64,000 nt of DNA from the NCBI GenBank assembly GCA_002387565.1, contig DGJT01000005.1, positions 32,099 through 96,098 of the forward strand, given 5' to 3'. This DNA comes from Akkermansiaceae bacterium UBA4589 (GTDB taxonomy: Bacteria; Verrucomicrobiota; Verrucomicrobiia; Verrucomicrobiales; Akkermansiaceae). A program made the position numbers and the translations under genes. Under the pieces are notes generated by a model, which saw only the letters and a list, made by a program, of their open reading frames with translations, was not told the DNA's origin and searched no databases. Of the stretch, positions 26,741 to 36,474 are shown piece after piece (positions within the stretch are counted from its first letter, which is position 1; each line of letters starts with the position of its first letter).

Positions 26741-27658
26741 ATGAATTCATCCGTTATAGTTTTATTTTCAGGTCAAGGTGCGCAGAAGGTTGGTATGGGC
26801 TTAGATTATTTTGAGCAGGAGCCGCTAGCTAAACCTTATTTTGATAAAGCACGTGAAGTTTTAGGCGAGGAGTTTATCAAGGTGCTGTTTGAGGGGCCTG
26901 CTGAGGAGCTTACACGTACGTCTTATTGTCAGCCGGCTTTGTATTTGCATGGTTATGTAACATTGCAGTTACTCAAAGCTAAGTTTCCTGAGTTAAATAT
27001 TGTAGGAGCTGCTGGTTTATCATTAGGTGAGTTTACTGCGCATGCTGCTGCAGGGACGTTTAGCTTTGAGCAGGGTTTGAGCATTGTGGCTAAGCGTGGC
27101 GCTTTGATGGAGGAGGCGTGTTTAAATACAGCGGGTACTATGGCTGCTATGATTGGTGGTGAGGTTGCGGTAATTGAGCAATTGGCTGCGGATTGCGGAG
27201 TAGATGTGGCTAATTATAATGCACCAGGTCAAATTGTTTTGTCTGGGACTAAAGAGGGTATTACTAAGGCAGTTGGCTTAGCTAAAGAGAGAGGTGTTAG
27301 AATGGCTAAAGAGTTGCAAGTAGCAGGAGCGTACCACTCGCAGTTGATGTTGTCTGCGCAGAAGGGCTTGGCTAAAGTGCTTGAGGATGAGGTGTTGTCT
27401 GAGCCTCAAATGCCAGTGATTAGTAATTTTTCTACAGAAAAACCTCATGTAGCAGCTGATATTAAGGCTGATTTGGTGAATCAGGTGACAGGCTCTGTGC
27501 GCTGGAGCCAGTCGATGCTTAAACTCATTGAAGAAGGGCAGCAAAACTTCCTCGAGCTAGGTCCAGGTAAGGTTATTAGCGGACTTATGGGCAGAACTGA
27601 TAAAAGTGTGCAAATTCAAGCTATTGAGACGCTTGCTGATTTTGATAATTTATCATAA
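26741..27658 (+). CDS. fabD: Malonyl-CoA:ACP transacylase
   Basis: FabD moves malonyl from CoA to acyl carrier protein to start fatty-acid elongation. The 305 residues carry GQGAQ at 11-15, the nucleophile motif GLSLGE with S94, R119 and the catalytic-partner H199 in GAYHSQLM. The length is normal for the family. It stands alone: no other fab gene or acpP adjoins it, unlike the usual fab clusters. The leader has no Shine-Dalgarno motif (GTTAAATCAAGAATTATG). The pilT cluster begins 98 bases downstream. Confidence 0.96.
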   Translation: MNSSVIVLFSGQGAQKVGMGLDYFEQEPLAKPYFDKAREVLGEEFIKVLFEGPAEELTRTSYCQPALYLHGYVTLQLLKAKFPELNIVGAAGLSLGEFTAHAAAGTFSFEQGLSIVAKRGALMEEACLNTAGTMAAMIGGEVAVIEQLAADCGVDVANYNAPGQIVLSGTKEGITKAVGLAKERGVRMAKELQVAGAYHSQLMLSAQKGLAKVLEDEVLSEPQMPVISNFSTEKPHVAADIKADLVNQVTGSVRWSQSMLKLIEEGQQNFLELGPGKVISGLMGRTDKSVQIQAIETLADFDNLS

Positions 27659-27756
27659 GTACAATAAAAATAGCGTGACAAATTTACTTAATTTAGCTTA
27701 AGTAAACAGATGATACCATTTTTGTAGTTGGTGTTTTTATTTTTTTGAACTAATTT

Positions 27757-28830
27757 ATGATTTCTTTAACTAGTATTTTAGAGCGCGCGGTTGATGTAGG
27801 TGCTTCTGATATCCATATTGCTCCATTAGCCCCAGTTTGTTATAGGGTGAGTGGCGATATATCTCCAGATGGCGATGTGATTATGAGTGCTGAAGATACG
27901 GCACGTATAGTTAAGCAAGGTTTGACAGAAAGTGAAATCGTGCAACTAGCAAAAAACAAAAGTTTTGATAAGGCGATAGCTCTTCCTTCTAGAAACTGCC
28001 GCTTTAGGGTAAATGTTTATATTGCCAAAGGAGCATTTGGCTTGGTATTACGTCAAATTCCAGATGATATTATTCCTTTAGAAAAGTTGCAGTTTAACCC
28101 TTTAGTGGTTAAGCAGTTAGATCGACCGCGTGGGCTAATTTTGGTGACAGGCCCTACAGGCTCAGGTAAGAGTACAACCCTCGCTTCTATTATTAATTAT
28201 ATAGCTAAGCGCAATAGTCATAATATTATTACTTTAGAAGACCCTATCGAATTTGTTCATCATCATAGTAGTTCTTTGATTATTCAAAGAGAAATTGGCG
28301 AAGACTGTCCTAGCTTCTTAGATGGTTTACGTGACTGTTTGAGGGAAGATCCAGATGTGATTCTAGTAGGGGAGCTTAGGGACCAGGAGACTATTGAGGC
28401 AGCTCTAACTGCTGCTGAAACAGGTCACTTAGTCATGGGCACTTTACATACAACAGGTGCAGCTAAAACTGTAGATAGGATTATTGATGTGTTTCCTGGA
28501 GAGAGTCGTGATCAAATCAGAGCCCAGCTAGCTACAGGTTTAGTGTCTATTATTTCTCAGACTTTATGTAAGAAAGTAGGAGGAGGCAGGGTTGCCGCTT
28601 GCGAAATTTTGGTTAATACCAAGTCTATTGCGCAGCAAATTAGGGAAGGGCAAACACACAAAATTAATAATGATTTAATTACAGGTAAAAAATTAGGTAT
28701 GATTACTTTAGATAAGCGTCTAGAAGAATTGGTTAGAGAAGGGCAAATTACAGAGACTGAAGCATTGAAAAAAGCAGCAGAACCATTTACTCTGGCACAA
28801 AATCTAGGTGTTGATTATTATGAAGTTTAA
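27757..28830 (+). CDS. pilT: PilT-type retraction ATPase
   Basis: PilT depolymerises type IV pili and powers twitching or DNA uptake. The 357 residues have ASDIHIAP near the N-terminus, Walker A GPTGSGKST at 132-140, the Asp box around LEDPIEFVH, and GELRDQETIEAAL with a GTLHTTGAAKTVDRIIDVFP His-box segment. CEILVNTKSIAQQIREGQT follows, corresponding to the PilT AIRxGK-type motif. It lacks the large N-terminal domain and zinc site of the PilB/GspE proteins at 1337 and 3230. Three overlapping genes follow that resemble a pilus alignment complex. Confidence 0.93.
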   Translation: MISLTSILERAVDVGASDIHIAPLAPVCYRVSGDISPDGDVIMSAEDTARIVKQGLTESEIVQLAKNKSFDKAIALPSRNCRFRVNVYIAKGAFGLVLRQIPDDIIPLEKLQFNPLVVKQLDRPRGLILVTGPTGSGKSTTLASIINYIAKRNSHNIITLEDPIEFVHHHSSSLIIQREIGEDCPSFLDGLRDCLREDPDVILVGELRDQETIEAALTAAETGHLVMGTLHTTGAAKTVDRIIDVFPGESRDQIRAQLATGLVSIISQTLCKKVGGGRVAACEILVNTKSIAQQIREGQTHKINNDLITGKKLGMITLDKRLEELVREGQITETEALKKAAEPFTLAQNLGVDYYEV

Positions 28831-29707
28831 GAAAAAATATAAAAATCACTTTCTTATTTTTCAACGCAATGCGGTGTTGGAACTTAAAGAAGTGAAGAAA
28901 AAAATAATTATTACCCAAGCACCTAATTTGAGCCCTGTGCAGGCGCTAGCAGCGCTCAAAGTGAATAAGTCTGCTTATCCAACTATGGTCGTTGACTGCT
29001 TGCCACACTTTTTTGCAGGGGTTAAGCTGCCTAAAAATAAGATACGTATAGAAGAAAAAGTCAATGCAACGATTAAAAGTGAGCACTACATAGATGTGGA
29101 AAAAAATCGTATTACTTATTTTAATAGTAAGGGCGTTATTTTAGAAGATTTAGATGAAGATATTGATAAGATAGGTAAAAGAGTGTTTGTTCAAGGCCTT
29201 GACGAGGAAAGCTTGTATGAATTAGATAAATCTTTATTTAAGAAAAACTATTATTTTCCACGCGTTTTTCAATTAGATGGGCTTATTTTTCATTCCTGTT
29301 TTAATCATTACGCTGGTCAGTTACGTAATGATTATTTTAATTTGGTACTCTACTCAAATGTAGAAGATCACACACAAATGAGCATTATTGTGTATAGCAA
29401 AGAGGGTATTGAGTATGCGGCTTCGTTAGAGTTGATGAGCTTTGAGGAACTCCCTCATAAACTTAATTTGATGCTGTCTCAAATTGAAGGTAGCCTTAAG
29501 AAGAATATTGATAAGTTACAAGTGTACTCAGAGCCTTTCTATAGTCAATTAAAAGCAAAATTAGAGGCTAGCTATTTAGCTAAAAGTTTGACGTTACTCT
29601 ACGAGGGGCTTTCTCCTGCTGTAGCAGATAGTATAGATGAATCAGTAGATGCGGAACTTATTAGACAGGCATTGCCAATTTTAGATTTAATGAATAAAAA
29701 ATCATGA
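28820..29707 (+). CDS. Unknown protein in PilM/GspL position
   Basis: I do not recognise this 295-residue sequence. It has no signal peptide or membrane helix and is rich in aspartate, glutamate and lysine. Its place between pilT and two genes with PilN-like and PilO-like architecture is where the actin-like cytoplasmic PilM (or the cytoplasmic part of GspL) normally lies. Typical PilM phosphate-binding motifs are not evident. I chose the ATG at 28820, which overlaps the end of pilT by 11 bases; an ATG four codons earlier is also open. Its stop overlaps the next start as ATGA, indicating translational coupling. Confidence 0.6.
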   Translation: MKFKKKYKNHFLIFQRNAVLELKEVKKKIIITQAPNLSPVQALAALKVNKSAYPTMVVDCLPHFFAGVKLPKNKIRIEEKVNATIKSEHYIDVEKNRITYFNSKGVILEDLDEDIDKIGKRVFVQGLDEESLYELDKSLFKKNYYFPRVFQLDGLIFHSCFNHYAGQLRNDYFNLVLYSNVEDHTQMSIIVYSKEGIEYAASLELMSFEELPHKLNLMLSQIEGSLKKNIDKLQVYSEPFYSQLKAKLEASYLAKSLTLLYEGLSPAVADSIDESVDAELIRQALPILDLMNKKS

Positions 29708-30261
29708 TCTGGGTAGAAAATATTAAATTGTCAAAAATCTCTATACGTTATTATAGAGCAAAAGCAACCAGACGTTGTTTGCTAGTTTTTCTAGTGGTGG
29801 CTACGGCAGGGGCTCTATATAGTTATATTAATTACCTTGAAGTCAGTGAGCTTGAAGAAAGAGTCAAAGGAGACAATAATGAAATTCAACGCCTGAGTGC
29901 TACGAATCAACAAGCCCTTAACTACCAGTCTGCTATTCAAGGCTATGAAAGCCAATTAAATAAAATTCAAAGCTTCTTATCTCAGGAGCAAGACGTTGCA
30001 GGTTTGATGGCTAGTATTATAGCTATTAAGCCAGCGGCTATTAATATTGCTGAAATTTCTTTGCATAAAAATAGCAAACTAAAATCAACAATACCTTTTG
30101 CATTAAAAATACAGGGTGTAACGACAGATTTGCAGGCTATTGAAATTTATAAAGAATCTATTATAGAAATTTTAGGTGCAGACCATGAATTGGAGACTAC
30201 AGCATCATTGCTGAGCACTTACAATTATAATTATTCAATTAATAGCGTCATTTCTCAATAA
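29704..30261 (+). CDS. PilN-like inner-membrane protein
   Basis: The 185-residue product has a basic cytoplasmic N-terminus and one membrane helix (about 28-47). A heptad-rich coiled coil (about 48-98) and a small C-terminal alpha/beta domain follow. This is the architecture of PilN and the periplasmic half of GspL, which pair with PilO/GspM to connect motor and secretin. Sequence identity to known PilN is not obvious by eye, so the call rests on architecture and order. The start overlaps the previous stop (ATGA) and the stop codon touches the next gene's ATG. Confidence 0.6.
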   Translation: MIWVENIKLSKISIRYYRAKATRRCLLVFLVVATAGALYSYINYLEVSELEERVKGDNNEIQRLSATNQQALNYQSAIQGYESQLNKIQSFLSQEQDVAGLMASIIAIKPAAINIAEISLHKNSKLKSTIPFALKIQGVTTDLQAIEIYKESIIEILGADHELETTASLLSTYNYNYSINSVISQ

Positions 30262-30806
30262 TGAAAAAGAAAACACATACTCAAGTTTTAGTAGAAGCGC
30301 ATGTCAAAGCCTGGGGCTTTTGGTCTGCACTTATAGCCATTGCTGGCACTGCTTATTTTACTAAAACAAGACTAGATATTAAGCAAGATTTAGACGTTAA
30401 AGTCGCTAAACTTGAAGCAAAGTTAAGTGCTTATGAATATAACTCTGAGCAAATCAATAAGCTTGTTGAGTATCAAGGGAAAATTGAAAACTATCTTTTC
30501 ATCATAGAGGAAAAATTATTCTTCCCTTCTCAAAATACTTTTAATTTGCAGAAAGTATATACTCTTTCTGATGAATTAGAGCAGCAAATCAATAATTTAG
30601 CTTTTGCGCCTCATGTGACTAATAGTAATGATATAAGCACACTTACATTTAGTGTTTCAGGGCAAGTAGAGGACTTATTCTATCTTATCCAAGAATTTCG
30701 TTCACGCATGTGGTATAATCAGGTGAATGGTCTTGTTTTATTAAATCGTGGTGAAACGCGACAAACCATAAATATTGGTTTCGATTTGCTTAACGCTAAA
30801 GAATAA
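30261..30806 (+). CDS. PilO-like inner-membrane protein
   Basis: This 181-residue protein has one N-terminal membrane helix (about 18-36), a coiled coil (about 40-78) and a C-terminal ferredoxin-like region that includes a VSGQVEDLFYLIQEFRSR helix. The segment resembles the PilO/GspM fold, in which this helix follows a beta strand. It follows the PilN-like gene with a one-base overlap and closes the pilT cluster. A convergent gene ends 14 bases downstream. No pilP, pilQ or pilin gene follows, so the rest of the machine must be elsewhere. Confidence 0.6.
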   Translation: MKKKTHTQVLVEAHVKAWGFWSALIAIAGTAYFTKTRLDIKQDLDVKVAKLEAKLSAYEYNSEQINKLVEYQGKIENYLFIIEEKLFFPSQNTFNLQKVYTLSDELEQQINNLAFAPHVTNSNDISTLTFSVSGQVEDLFYLIQEFRSRMWYNQVNGLVLLNRGETRQTINIGFDLLNAKE

Positions 30807-30820
30807 TAAGGCAATCAAAC

Positions 30821-31345
30821 TTAGGATTTAGAAGATTTCTTTTCTACATCATCCCCTTTAGGCACCCAGTCTTGCCGCTCTAATAAATCATTAATAGACA
30901 GTGATAATAAGTCTGCTAAATTAGACTTTTGAATAGTGCTCGCACAGGGAATGAGCCTATCTAACTCAGTGATTGAGCTGTGTAACATCGAGGCGACAAT
31001 TTTTTCTGATAATTTAGAGCTCTCCGAAATGTGACTTATTTTAAATACGAGCTGCTTGCGGTCTAGATCATACTCAAAGTTACCAAGCACGAGAAGCTTG
31101 TTCATGCGATTAATAAGCTCAAATAGCACAGATAGGTGTTTAGCCGTCTCTAGCTCGAGAGGGGCTTCAGTGATTATGCTCAATGTGTTTATAGGTAAAA
31201 AAACCTGAGCATAAACATGGATTTTTGAATGGTGAGCTTCAAAGAGTGAGTGAATGACCTCTTTTTTTGGATCTACAATTTCAGCTTGCCAGTCTCTAGC
31301 TTTGAAAATATCGAGCAGGCTTTGAAATAAAGGTGAGTGCGCCAT
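30821..31345 (-). CDS. YbjN-like (type III chaperone-like) protein
   Basis: This 174-residue soluble protein has the segment LFELINRMNKLLVLGNFEYDL followed by alternating strands and helices (about 85-145). It resembles the YbjN fold, shared with type III secretion chaperones. YbjN-like proteins are widespread, and their molecular role is unclear. It lies 34 bases downstream of resC on the same strand, at the end of the cytochrome c maturation cluster. The C-terminus is lysine/serine-rich (KKSSKS). The family call is tentative. Confidence 0.5.
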   Translation of the reverse strand: MAHSPLFQSLLDIFKARDWQAEIVDPKKEVIHSLFEAHHSKIHVYAQVFLPINTLSIITEAPLELETAKHLSVLFELINRMNKLLVLGNFEYDLDRKQLVFKISHISESSKLSEKIVASMLHSSITELDRLIPCASTIQKSNLADLLSLSINDLLERQDWVPKGDDVEKKSSKS

Positions 31346-31379
31346 GATATAAAAGGGGTTGAGCGATGCTTATCTGCGC

Positions 31380-33428
31380 TTAATTAGGCTGTAGAGCTGG
31401 TTTTTTTGCCTTCTTTTCTAACCACATAAGGAGTAGCGCGACAACAACAACTACTAATTCAACAGCATAGAAATACCACAGTGTTTGTTCGCCATCGGTA
31501 AAGCCATAACTATGCAGGCCTATACCTAAGAAATTGACATGCCACCAAGAAAAGGCAATTACACAACCTCCAATGATAGAGAGTATGTGTAAGCCCCAAG
31601 CTTTAATGTAGCCACCTAAACGTGCGTGTAACATAATTAAGCTCCATAAGACGATCATGAGCGCTCCATTCTCTTTAGGATCCCAGCCCCAGAAACGGCC
31701 CCATGAGTCATTGGCCCAAATACCGCCTAAAACGGTACCAATAAGGGAGAGTAGCAAGGTAAAGCAACAACAACCATACACCATGCGTGTGAGGAGTCTC
31801 TCTAAGCTTTTATCTTGATCTAGCTTAAAGAGCTTAAGCGTGACAAAACCATGACTCAGAGCGGAGGTGAGTAAGCCAGCGCTATAACCTAAAGTAATGG
31901 TGATTACGTGAGTTGATAACCAGTAATTAGAGCGTAAAACAGCGATGAGAGGATCCATAGGGTCCTGAGCCGTGTAAAACTCATAGCGTCTAGCTAGGAA
32001 TAGACCTAGTAAACCAATAAGAGCTGATAGCCCATAAAAATAGCTGTTAGGCTTCATCTTTTTAAAGAGAAGCTCTAGTAACAAACAGAATAGAACCGCG
32101 CAGATGGTGATAAACGGAATCGTGTCATAGAGGTTACCAACAGGTGGACGCTCCATAATTAAGCAACGCTGCACAATCGCAATGGTAGTAATTACAATCG
32201 CAATCGAAACTAGAATAGTCTGCGCATAGCGTAAAAGGTTACCAATGAGACTCGCTGGTTGCAGCCAACTAAAGATAGTCAGTACAAAAGCAATAATAAA
32301 TAAGACTAAAGCTTGGTAAGTGAAGTTTTGTTCGGTAAACGTATGCTCAAGTAGTAAGCGGTCAGCTTGGGTTTCGCTGACTTCATTCATCAACTTGTAT
32401 TGTTGAGCGTTCCAGTCTTTAATAAGTTTAAGTGAAGACTCTTTAACCTCAGGCTCAATGGAGTTAATATTACCTAGATTAACGATGGATTCATAGAGTT
32501 GTTCGGCAGCGACGACCTGAATAATTTTATCAGACCAGTTTTCATCTTGGAGTTGCGCAACCCTCCATATAACTTCACCAGCAGGCAACCATTCTTTTTC
32601 TCCTTTATCTGGAGCGAATAACATGAGTTCAAATTTGGACTCATTGGCAATCTGAGTCATTTTTTCCAGTAAAGGCTCAATATGTGGAGGTAACTGATTG
32701 GGGTTTTCAGCATTGTACTCAAGGATGGTTTGATGAATTTGAGGCATCGAGGTGAGAATACTTGATAAAGGGAATTTTTGTAATTTCTCCTCACCTGCTT
32801 CATTAGGAACGACCAGTTCAAAAGGTTCGCGTACAAAATTAAAATAATTTTTAAGAATAATGTACGTTTCGACAGAGCGTGCTAGGGCTACGGTCTGTTT
32901 TTCTAAGAGTGGTAGCTTTTCATCGCCTTGGTTGGCTTGATAGACTTGAGCTAGTTCAAAAAGCTTATTTTGAATCTCTTTAATTTCGTTATAGCTGTAG
33001 CGGTCACGTAGCTCTTTAACTTCTAAGCCTAGTGATTCTAATAGTTCGCCATTATCAACACGAAAACTCGGAATTTCGTCGGAAATCTCGGGTCTGAATG
33101 CTACATCGAGTAGCCACCCAGTCGCATTAATTTTGACGGTTTCATCACCTTTTTTAATTTTAATGGTTTGAGCCCCATAAAGTTTGAGTAAGGTATAATT
33201 GGCATACACCTCGAGTGGCTTTATGCGACCTCCGTCTTGCACAGGAATAACTTTGACGGTTTCTATAACCTCTTCTGCCCAAGGTTGGTAATTGTCGATA
33301 GTGCGGTACGTTTTAGGCGGCATTAGGGTACGCGCCATCATCGTGAGAACAATGAGGAAGCTCAGCAAACCTAAGTAAATAGGCCACTTTTTAGATGAAC
33401 TAGTAGGAGTTGAAGTTTTTACATTCAT
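31380..33428 (-). CDS. resC: ResC/CcsA-type cytochrome c synthetase component
   Basis: ResC (CcsA) carries heme across the membrane and, with ResB, attaches it to c-type apocytochromes (System II). The 682 residues begin with one membrane helix (about 17-35), a long periplasmic region (about 40-360) and at least eight helices. The tryptophan-rich heme-handling motif WGRFWGWDPKE lies at about residue 570. The conserved histidines sit in nearby loops (STHVITITLGY, SWWHVNFLG). The large N-terminal extension is longer than in Bacillus ResC. It is 25 bases after resB. Together they explain how the c-heme protein at 639 and others could be matured. Confidence 0.9.
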   Translation of the reverse strand: MNVKTSTPTSSSKKWPIYLGLLSFLIVLTMMARTLMPPKTYRTIDNYQPWAEEVIETVKVIPVQDGGRIKPLEVYANYTLLKLYGAQTIKIKKGDETVKINATGWLLDVAFRPEISDEIPSFRVDNGELLESLGLEVKELRDRYSYNEIKEIQNKLFELAQVYQANQGDEKLPLLEKQTVALARSVETYIILKNYFNFVREPFELVVPNEAGEEKLQKFPLSSILTSMPQIHQTILEYNAENPNQLPPHIEPLLEKMTQIANESKFELMLFAPDKGEKEWLPAGEVIWRVAQLQDENWSDKIIQVVAAEQLYESIVNLGNINSIEPEVKESSLKLIKDWNAQQYKLMNEVSETQADRLLLEHTFTEQNFTYQALVLFIIAFVLTIFSWLQPASLIGNLLRYAQTILVSIAIVITTIAIVQRCLIMERPPVGNLYDTIPFITICAVLFCLLLELLFKKMKPNSYFYGLSALIGLLGLFLARRYEFYTAQDPMDPLIAVLRSNYWLSTHVITITLGYSAGLLTSALSHGFVTLKLFKLDQDKSLERLLTRMVYGCCCFTLLLSLIGTVLGGIWANDSWGRFWGWDPKENGALMIVLWSLIMLHARLGGYIKAWGLHILSIIGGCVIAFSWWHVNFLGIGLHSYGFTDGEQTLWYFYAVELVVVVVALLLMWLEKKAKKPALQPN

Positions 33429-33453
33429 GATGATTCAGACTAAGTAAGCCCAG

Positions 33454-34668
33454 TTAGTTTGCTTTGGCTTTTTGGGGTTTAGTTGGCTTGCTAGAGAATG
33501 CACCTCTAAGGAAGAGGCTCAGTTTCATGATAAAGTGAATGAGTAAACCTAAACTAGTGACGTAGAGTGAGTATTTTGGCCATTGATCGGCAGGATTGTG
33601 CACCACTTCAAATACAGAATAGAGCTCTCTATCTGGAGCGCCATCTGGTGGACCCCAGCTGGCCTGGAAGAAGGTGATTCCTTCGTGGCGCATAGGTTTA
33701 TTCATTTCAATTTTTACAGGGATTTTAACTCCATTGCTATGAATACGGTTGATTTGACTCTCAAAAACTTTAGGTCTTGGGGTGCCAGGGTGGAATTCAT
33801 GATGGAAATCAGTGAGCTCAATTTCATAAGGCAATTTCCAATACTCTTTTTGCAAACGTAGGGTAAAGGTACGCTCCCCAATTTTGATTGTCTTAGGGGC
33901 AAAATTGTTAGCTGCTAAGAAAAAGTTTTCTGTACTTTGGTTGCTACCTTTTGGTTTTAATTCTAATTCCACAGAGGCTAGCCATTGTTCTGCAGCATCT
34001 GATTTTTCATAATCTTTGAGGAAAAAACCATCAATGACTTTGGCGCTTTTCTCTCTAGGGGTGAATTTGGCAGAGACAGCGAGTGCGTTTTCTCGATAAT
34101 CATTGCGAATGAGGTCAAAAGGTAAATTAGCTAAATTAAAATAGGTGTGGTTACGCAGATTTTTGCCTGAGATGACATGTATTTCACTGATTTTTTCATC
34201 TTTAATTTCGGCAATTTCGATGGAATAATCAAAATAATCTGAAGCAAGAGCACTTATTTCGCCTTCATAGAGTAGTAAATTACCACGTTTTTCAAATTCA
34301 GCAGTAATAAAAGCCCCAATCATAAGAATAAGAATGCCTGAGTGTGATATAATCACGCCAATATTCTTCCATCCTTTGCGGATTTTAATGATGCCGCCTA
34401 GTAGCTGGTTGATAAAGAGCAAGACACAGACCCAATAAGCATTAGGCAGGGGGAAATAGAGTGTTTTGCCATTGAGTTCAGGGAAGAAAAATACCGTATC
34501 TTTGCTAAAGTATTTTTTAGAGACCTCAAAGAGGCCTTGTTCTACTTGTTCGAGCGTACTAAGCCAAGTAAGAAGAAAAAGCAAAGATAGTATAACTAAA
34601 GCAAAGCTTAAGCTCGATAAGAAATCAAAAATTTTGCCACCCACAGAGCGGACTAGGGTCTTATTCAT
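33454..34668 (-). CDS. resB: ResB-type cytochrome c biogenesis protein
   Basis: ResB (CcsB/Ccs1) partners ResC in System II heme attachment. The 404 residues have an N-terminal membrane helix (about 17-37), two more between about 72 and 130, and a large periplasmic domain. A last helix lies near the C-terminus (about 360-385). The HEGITFFQASWG stretch (about 335-346) is the conserved ResB segment. The gene overlaps the upstream lipoprotein gene by 8 bases and precedes resC by 25. The length is in the bacterial range of 350-550. Confidence 0.88.
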   Translation of the reverse strand: MNKTLVRSVGGKIFDFLSSLSFALVILSLLFLLTWLSTLEQVEQGLFEVSKKYFSKDTVFFFPELNGKTLYFPLPNAYWVCVLLFINQLLGGIIKIRKGWKNIGVIISHSGILILMIGAFITAEFEKRGNLLLYEGEISALASDYFDYSIEIAEIKDEKISEIHVISGKNLRNHTYFNLANLPFDLIRNDYRENALAVSAKFTPREKSAKVIDGFFLKDYEKSDAAEQWLASVELELKPKGSNQSTENFFLAANNFAPKTIKIGERTFTLRLQKEYWKLPYEIELTDFHHEFHPGTPRPKVFESQINRIHSNGVKIPVKIEMNKPMRHEGITFFQASWGPPDGAPDRELYSVFEVVHNPADQWPKYSLYVTSLGLLIHFIMKLSLFLRGAFSSKPTKPQKAKAN

Positions 34669-35344
34669 TCCAGTGAAGTTTCTCGATAAAGGTGAAAAAA
34701 TCTTGCTTGAGTGTATCGTTTAATGGTGCATCAGCAATGAGCTTTACACTGATAAATTGATTAGGTCCTGCTGCTGGATATTCTGCGATGGCACTTAATA
34801 GAGCTTGGTTTTCTTTATTAGGTCTACCCATACCAGGAGAGTAGGAGCCTGACGCTTCGACAATATAAGCTTGCAAATTACTTCCAAGAGGGGCTTTAGA
34901 CAGAGCGCTTAAATCTGTAATAGCTTCTGCTTGAAATTGTCGTAGCCAGCGATTGATGTTAGGCATGAGTCCACCACCACTAATAGAGACATAAATTTCT
35001 CCTGTAGGGAAGGTGTAGTTGAGTACTCTAAATTGAGTGCTCGCAACCTCTGTCCAGTCGCTGCCAGTGTAATCAGCATGAATCCCACTAAGGTGGGGCT
35101 CGCCTTTGGCTGTAGAGCCTGAGGGTACTGGTTGAGCGGCAGTAGAAGTTCCTGTAAACGCTTGTTTAGCTTGAGGAGACAAAAATTGGTCTTCACTTGA
35201 AGCAAATAGCTGAGGCAAGGTGTCTCGATTAGTGACTTCTCTAGTTTCAGTAATGACAACCTCACTCGACTTTTGATTACAAGCCGCTAAGCAAAGTAAT
35301 CCAATGCTAATAATACTAGATGTAAGCGCAGTGTATGTTGTCAT
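34661..35344 (-). CDS. Predicted lipoprotein linked to cytochrome c maturation
   Basis: The 227-residue protein has a signal peptide ending in a lipobox, CLAAC (Cys about 22), so it is lipid-anchored outside the cytoplasmic membrane. The rest has a serine/proline-rich spacer (about 40-80) and a compact alpha/beta domain with VSISGGGLMPNINRWLRQF. I recognise no named family. It overlaps resB by 8 bases and leads the resB-resC cluster, which suggests a role in cytochrome c or redox maturation. That role is inferred from position only. Confidence 0.7.
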   Translation of the reverse strand: MTTYTALTSSIISIGLLCLAACNQKSSEVVITETREVTNRDTLPQLFASSEDQFLSPQAKQAFTGTSTAAQPVPSGSTAKGEPHLSGIHADYTGSDWTEVASTQFRVLNYTFPTGEIYVSISGGGLMPNINRWLRQFQAEAITDLSALSKAPLGSNLQAYIVEASGSYSPGMGRPNKENQALLSAIAEYPAAGPNQFISVKLIADAPLNDTLKQDFFTFIEKLHWNE

Positions 35345-35391
35345 AAATGAGTGTAGAACAGATGAGATAAGCGAGCAGAAACTCAGGATTT

Positions 35392-36321
35392 TTAATCGGC
35401 ATCAGCTAAGAAGCGCTCTGCTTCAATGGCAGCAGCACAACCTTGTCCAGCTGCGGTAATGGCTTGCCTATAGACGTGGTCTGCGACGTCGCCTGCAGCA
35501 AAAAGGCCTTCTGTTTTAGTAGAGGTTGTACCTGGAACTTGTTTAATATAACCATTGTCATCAAGATCAACTAAATCACCAAGAAACTTGCTGTTTGGCA
35601 CATGACCAATAGCTACAAACACACATTTGACATCAATTTCTGAAAGTTCATTTGTCTTGAGGTTTTCCACTTTGATTTTGGTCATTTCACCTTCATCATC
35701 AGCGATATACTCTACGACTTGGCTGTCCCATACTGGAGTGACTTTTTCTGTTGCAATAGTACGGTCTGCCATGATTTTTGAAGCACGCAGTTCATCGCGA
35801 CGATGAATGAGGAAAACTTCACTAGCAAAACGGGTGAGGAACATAGCTTCTTCACAAGCACTGTCACCTCCGCCAATAACTGCGACAGGAACATCGCGGT
35901 AAAAAGCTCCATCACAAGTAGCGCAAGAAGTGAGGCCATGACCGATGAGCTCTTTCTCATTAGGAAGGCCTAGATGACGTGGAGCAGCACCAGTTGCAAT
36001 AATAACGGTTTGCGATTCTATAGTGCCAGTATTGGTTTTGATTTCAAAAATTCCATCTTCTGCACGGCGAGAGACACTTTCTACTTGTTGGTACTCAATA
36101 CGTGCGCCAAACTTTTCGGCTTGCTTTTGCATATTCATCATGAGGTCTGGACCCATGACCCCTTCTGGAAAGCCTGGAAAGTTCTCTACTTCTGTTGTAG
36201 TGGTTAACTGGCCACCAGGTTGAGAGCCTGAAAGCATAAGTGGGCTTAAATTAGCTCGAGCCGTATAAATAGCAGAAGTATATCCTGCACATCCTGTTCC
36301 GATAATGACAACTTGTTCCAT
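35392..36321 (-). CDS. trxB: Thioredoxin reductase
   Basis: TrxB is an NADPH- and FAD-dependent enzyme that keeps thioredoxin reduced. The 309 residues show an N-terminal FAD site GTGCAGYTSA (8-17) and the redox-active pair CATC (133-136). The NADPH site is GGGDSACEEA. A C-terminal FAD-contact segment GLFAAGDVADH follows. The length is that of the low-molecular-weight bacterial enzyme. It lies 47 bases upstream of the lipoprotein-resB-resC cluster on the same strand, so it may be coexpressed with these thiol-dependent functions. Confidence 0.96.
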   Translation of the reverse strand: MEQVVIIGTGCAGYTSAIYTARANLSPLMLSGSQPGGQLTTTTEVENFPGFPEGVMGPDLMMNMQKQAEKFGARIEYQQVESVSRRAEDGIFEIKTNTGTIESQTVIIATGAAPRHLGLPNEKELIGHGLTSCATCDGAFYRDVPVAVIGGGDSACEEAMFLTRFASEVFLIHRRDELRASKIMADRTIATEKVTPVWDSQVVEYIADDEGEMTKIKVENLKTNELSEIDVKCVFVAIGHVPNSKFLGDLVDLDDNGYIKQVPGTTSTKTEGLFAAGDVADHVYRQAITAAGQGCAAAIEAERFLADAD

Positions 36322-36474
36322 AGGTTTAAAAGACAGTAAAAGTGTTAAAAAAGCAAGCAGAGAGCCTCGTATATTTTATTTTTCTTTATTTAATACGATT
36401 GAGCTTTATTTGTTACACTAACGTTGGCTCAAAAGGATATTGTCCATATTTCTTAAAAGACTTTTAGTAGTGTC

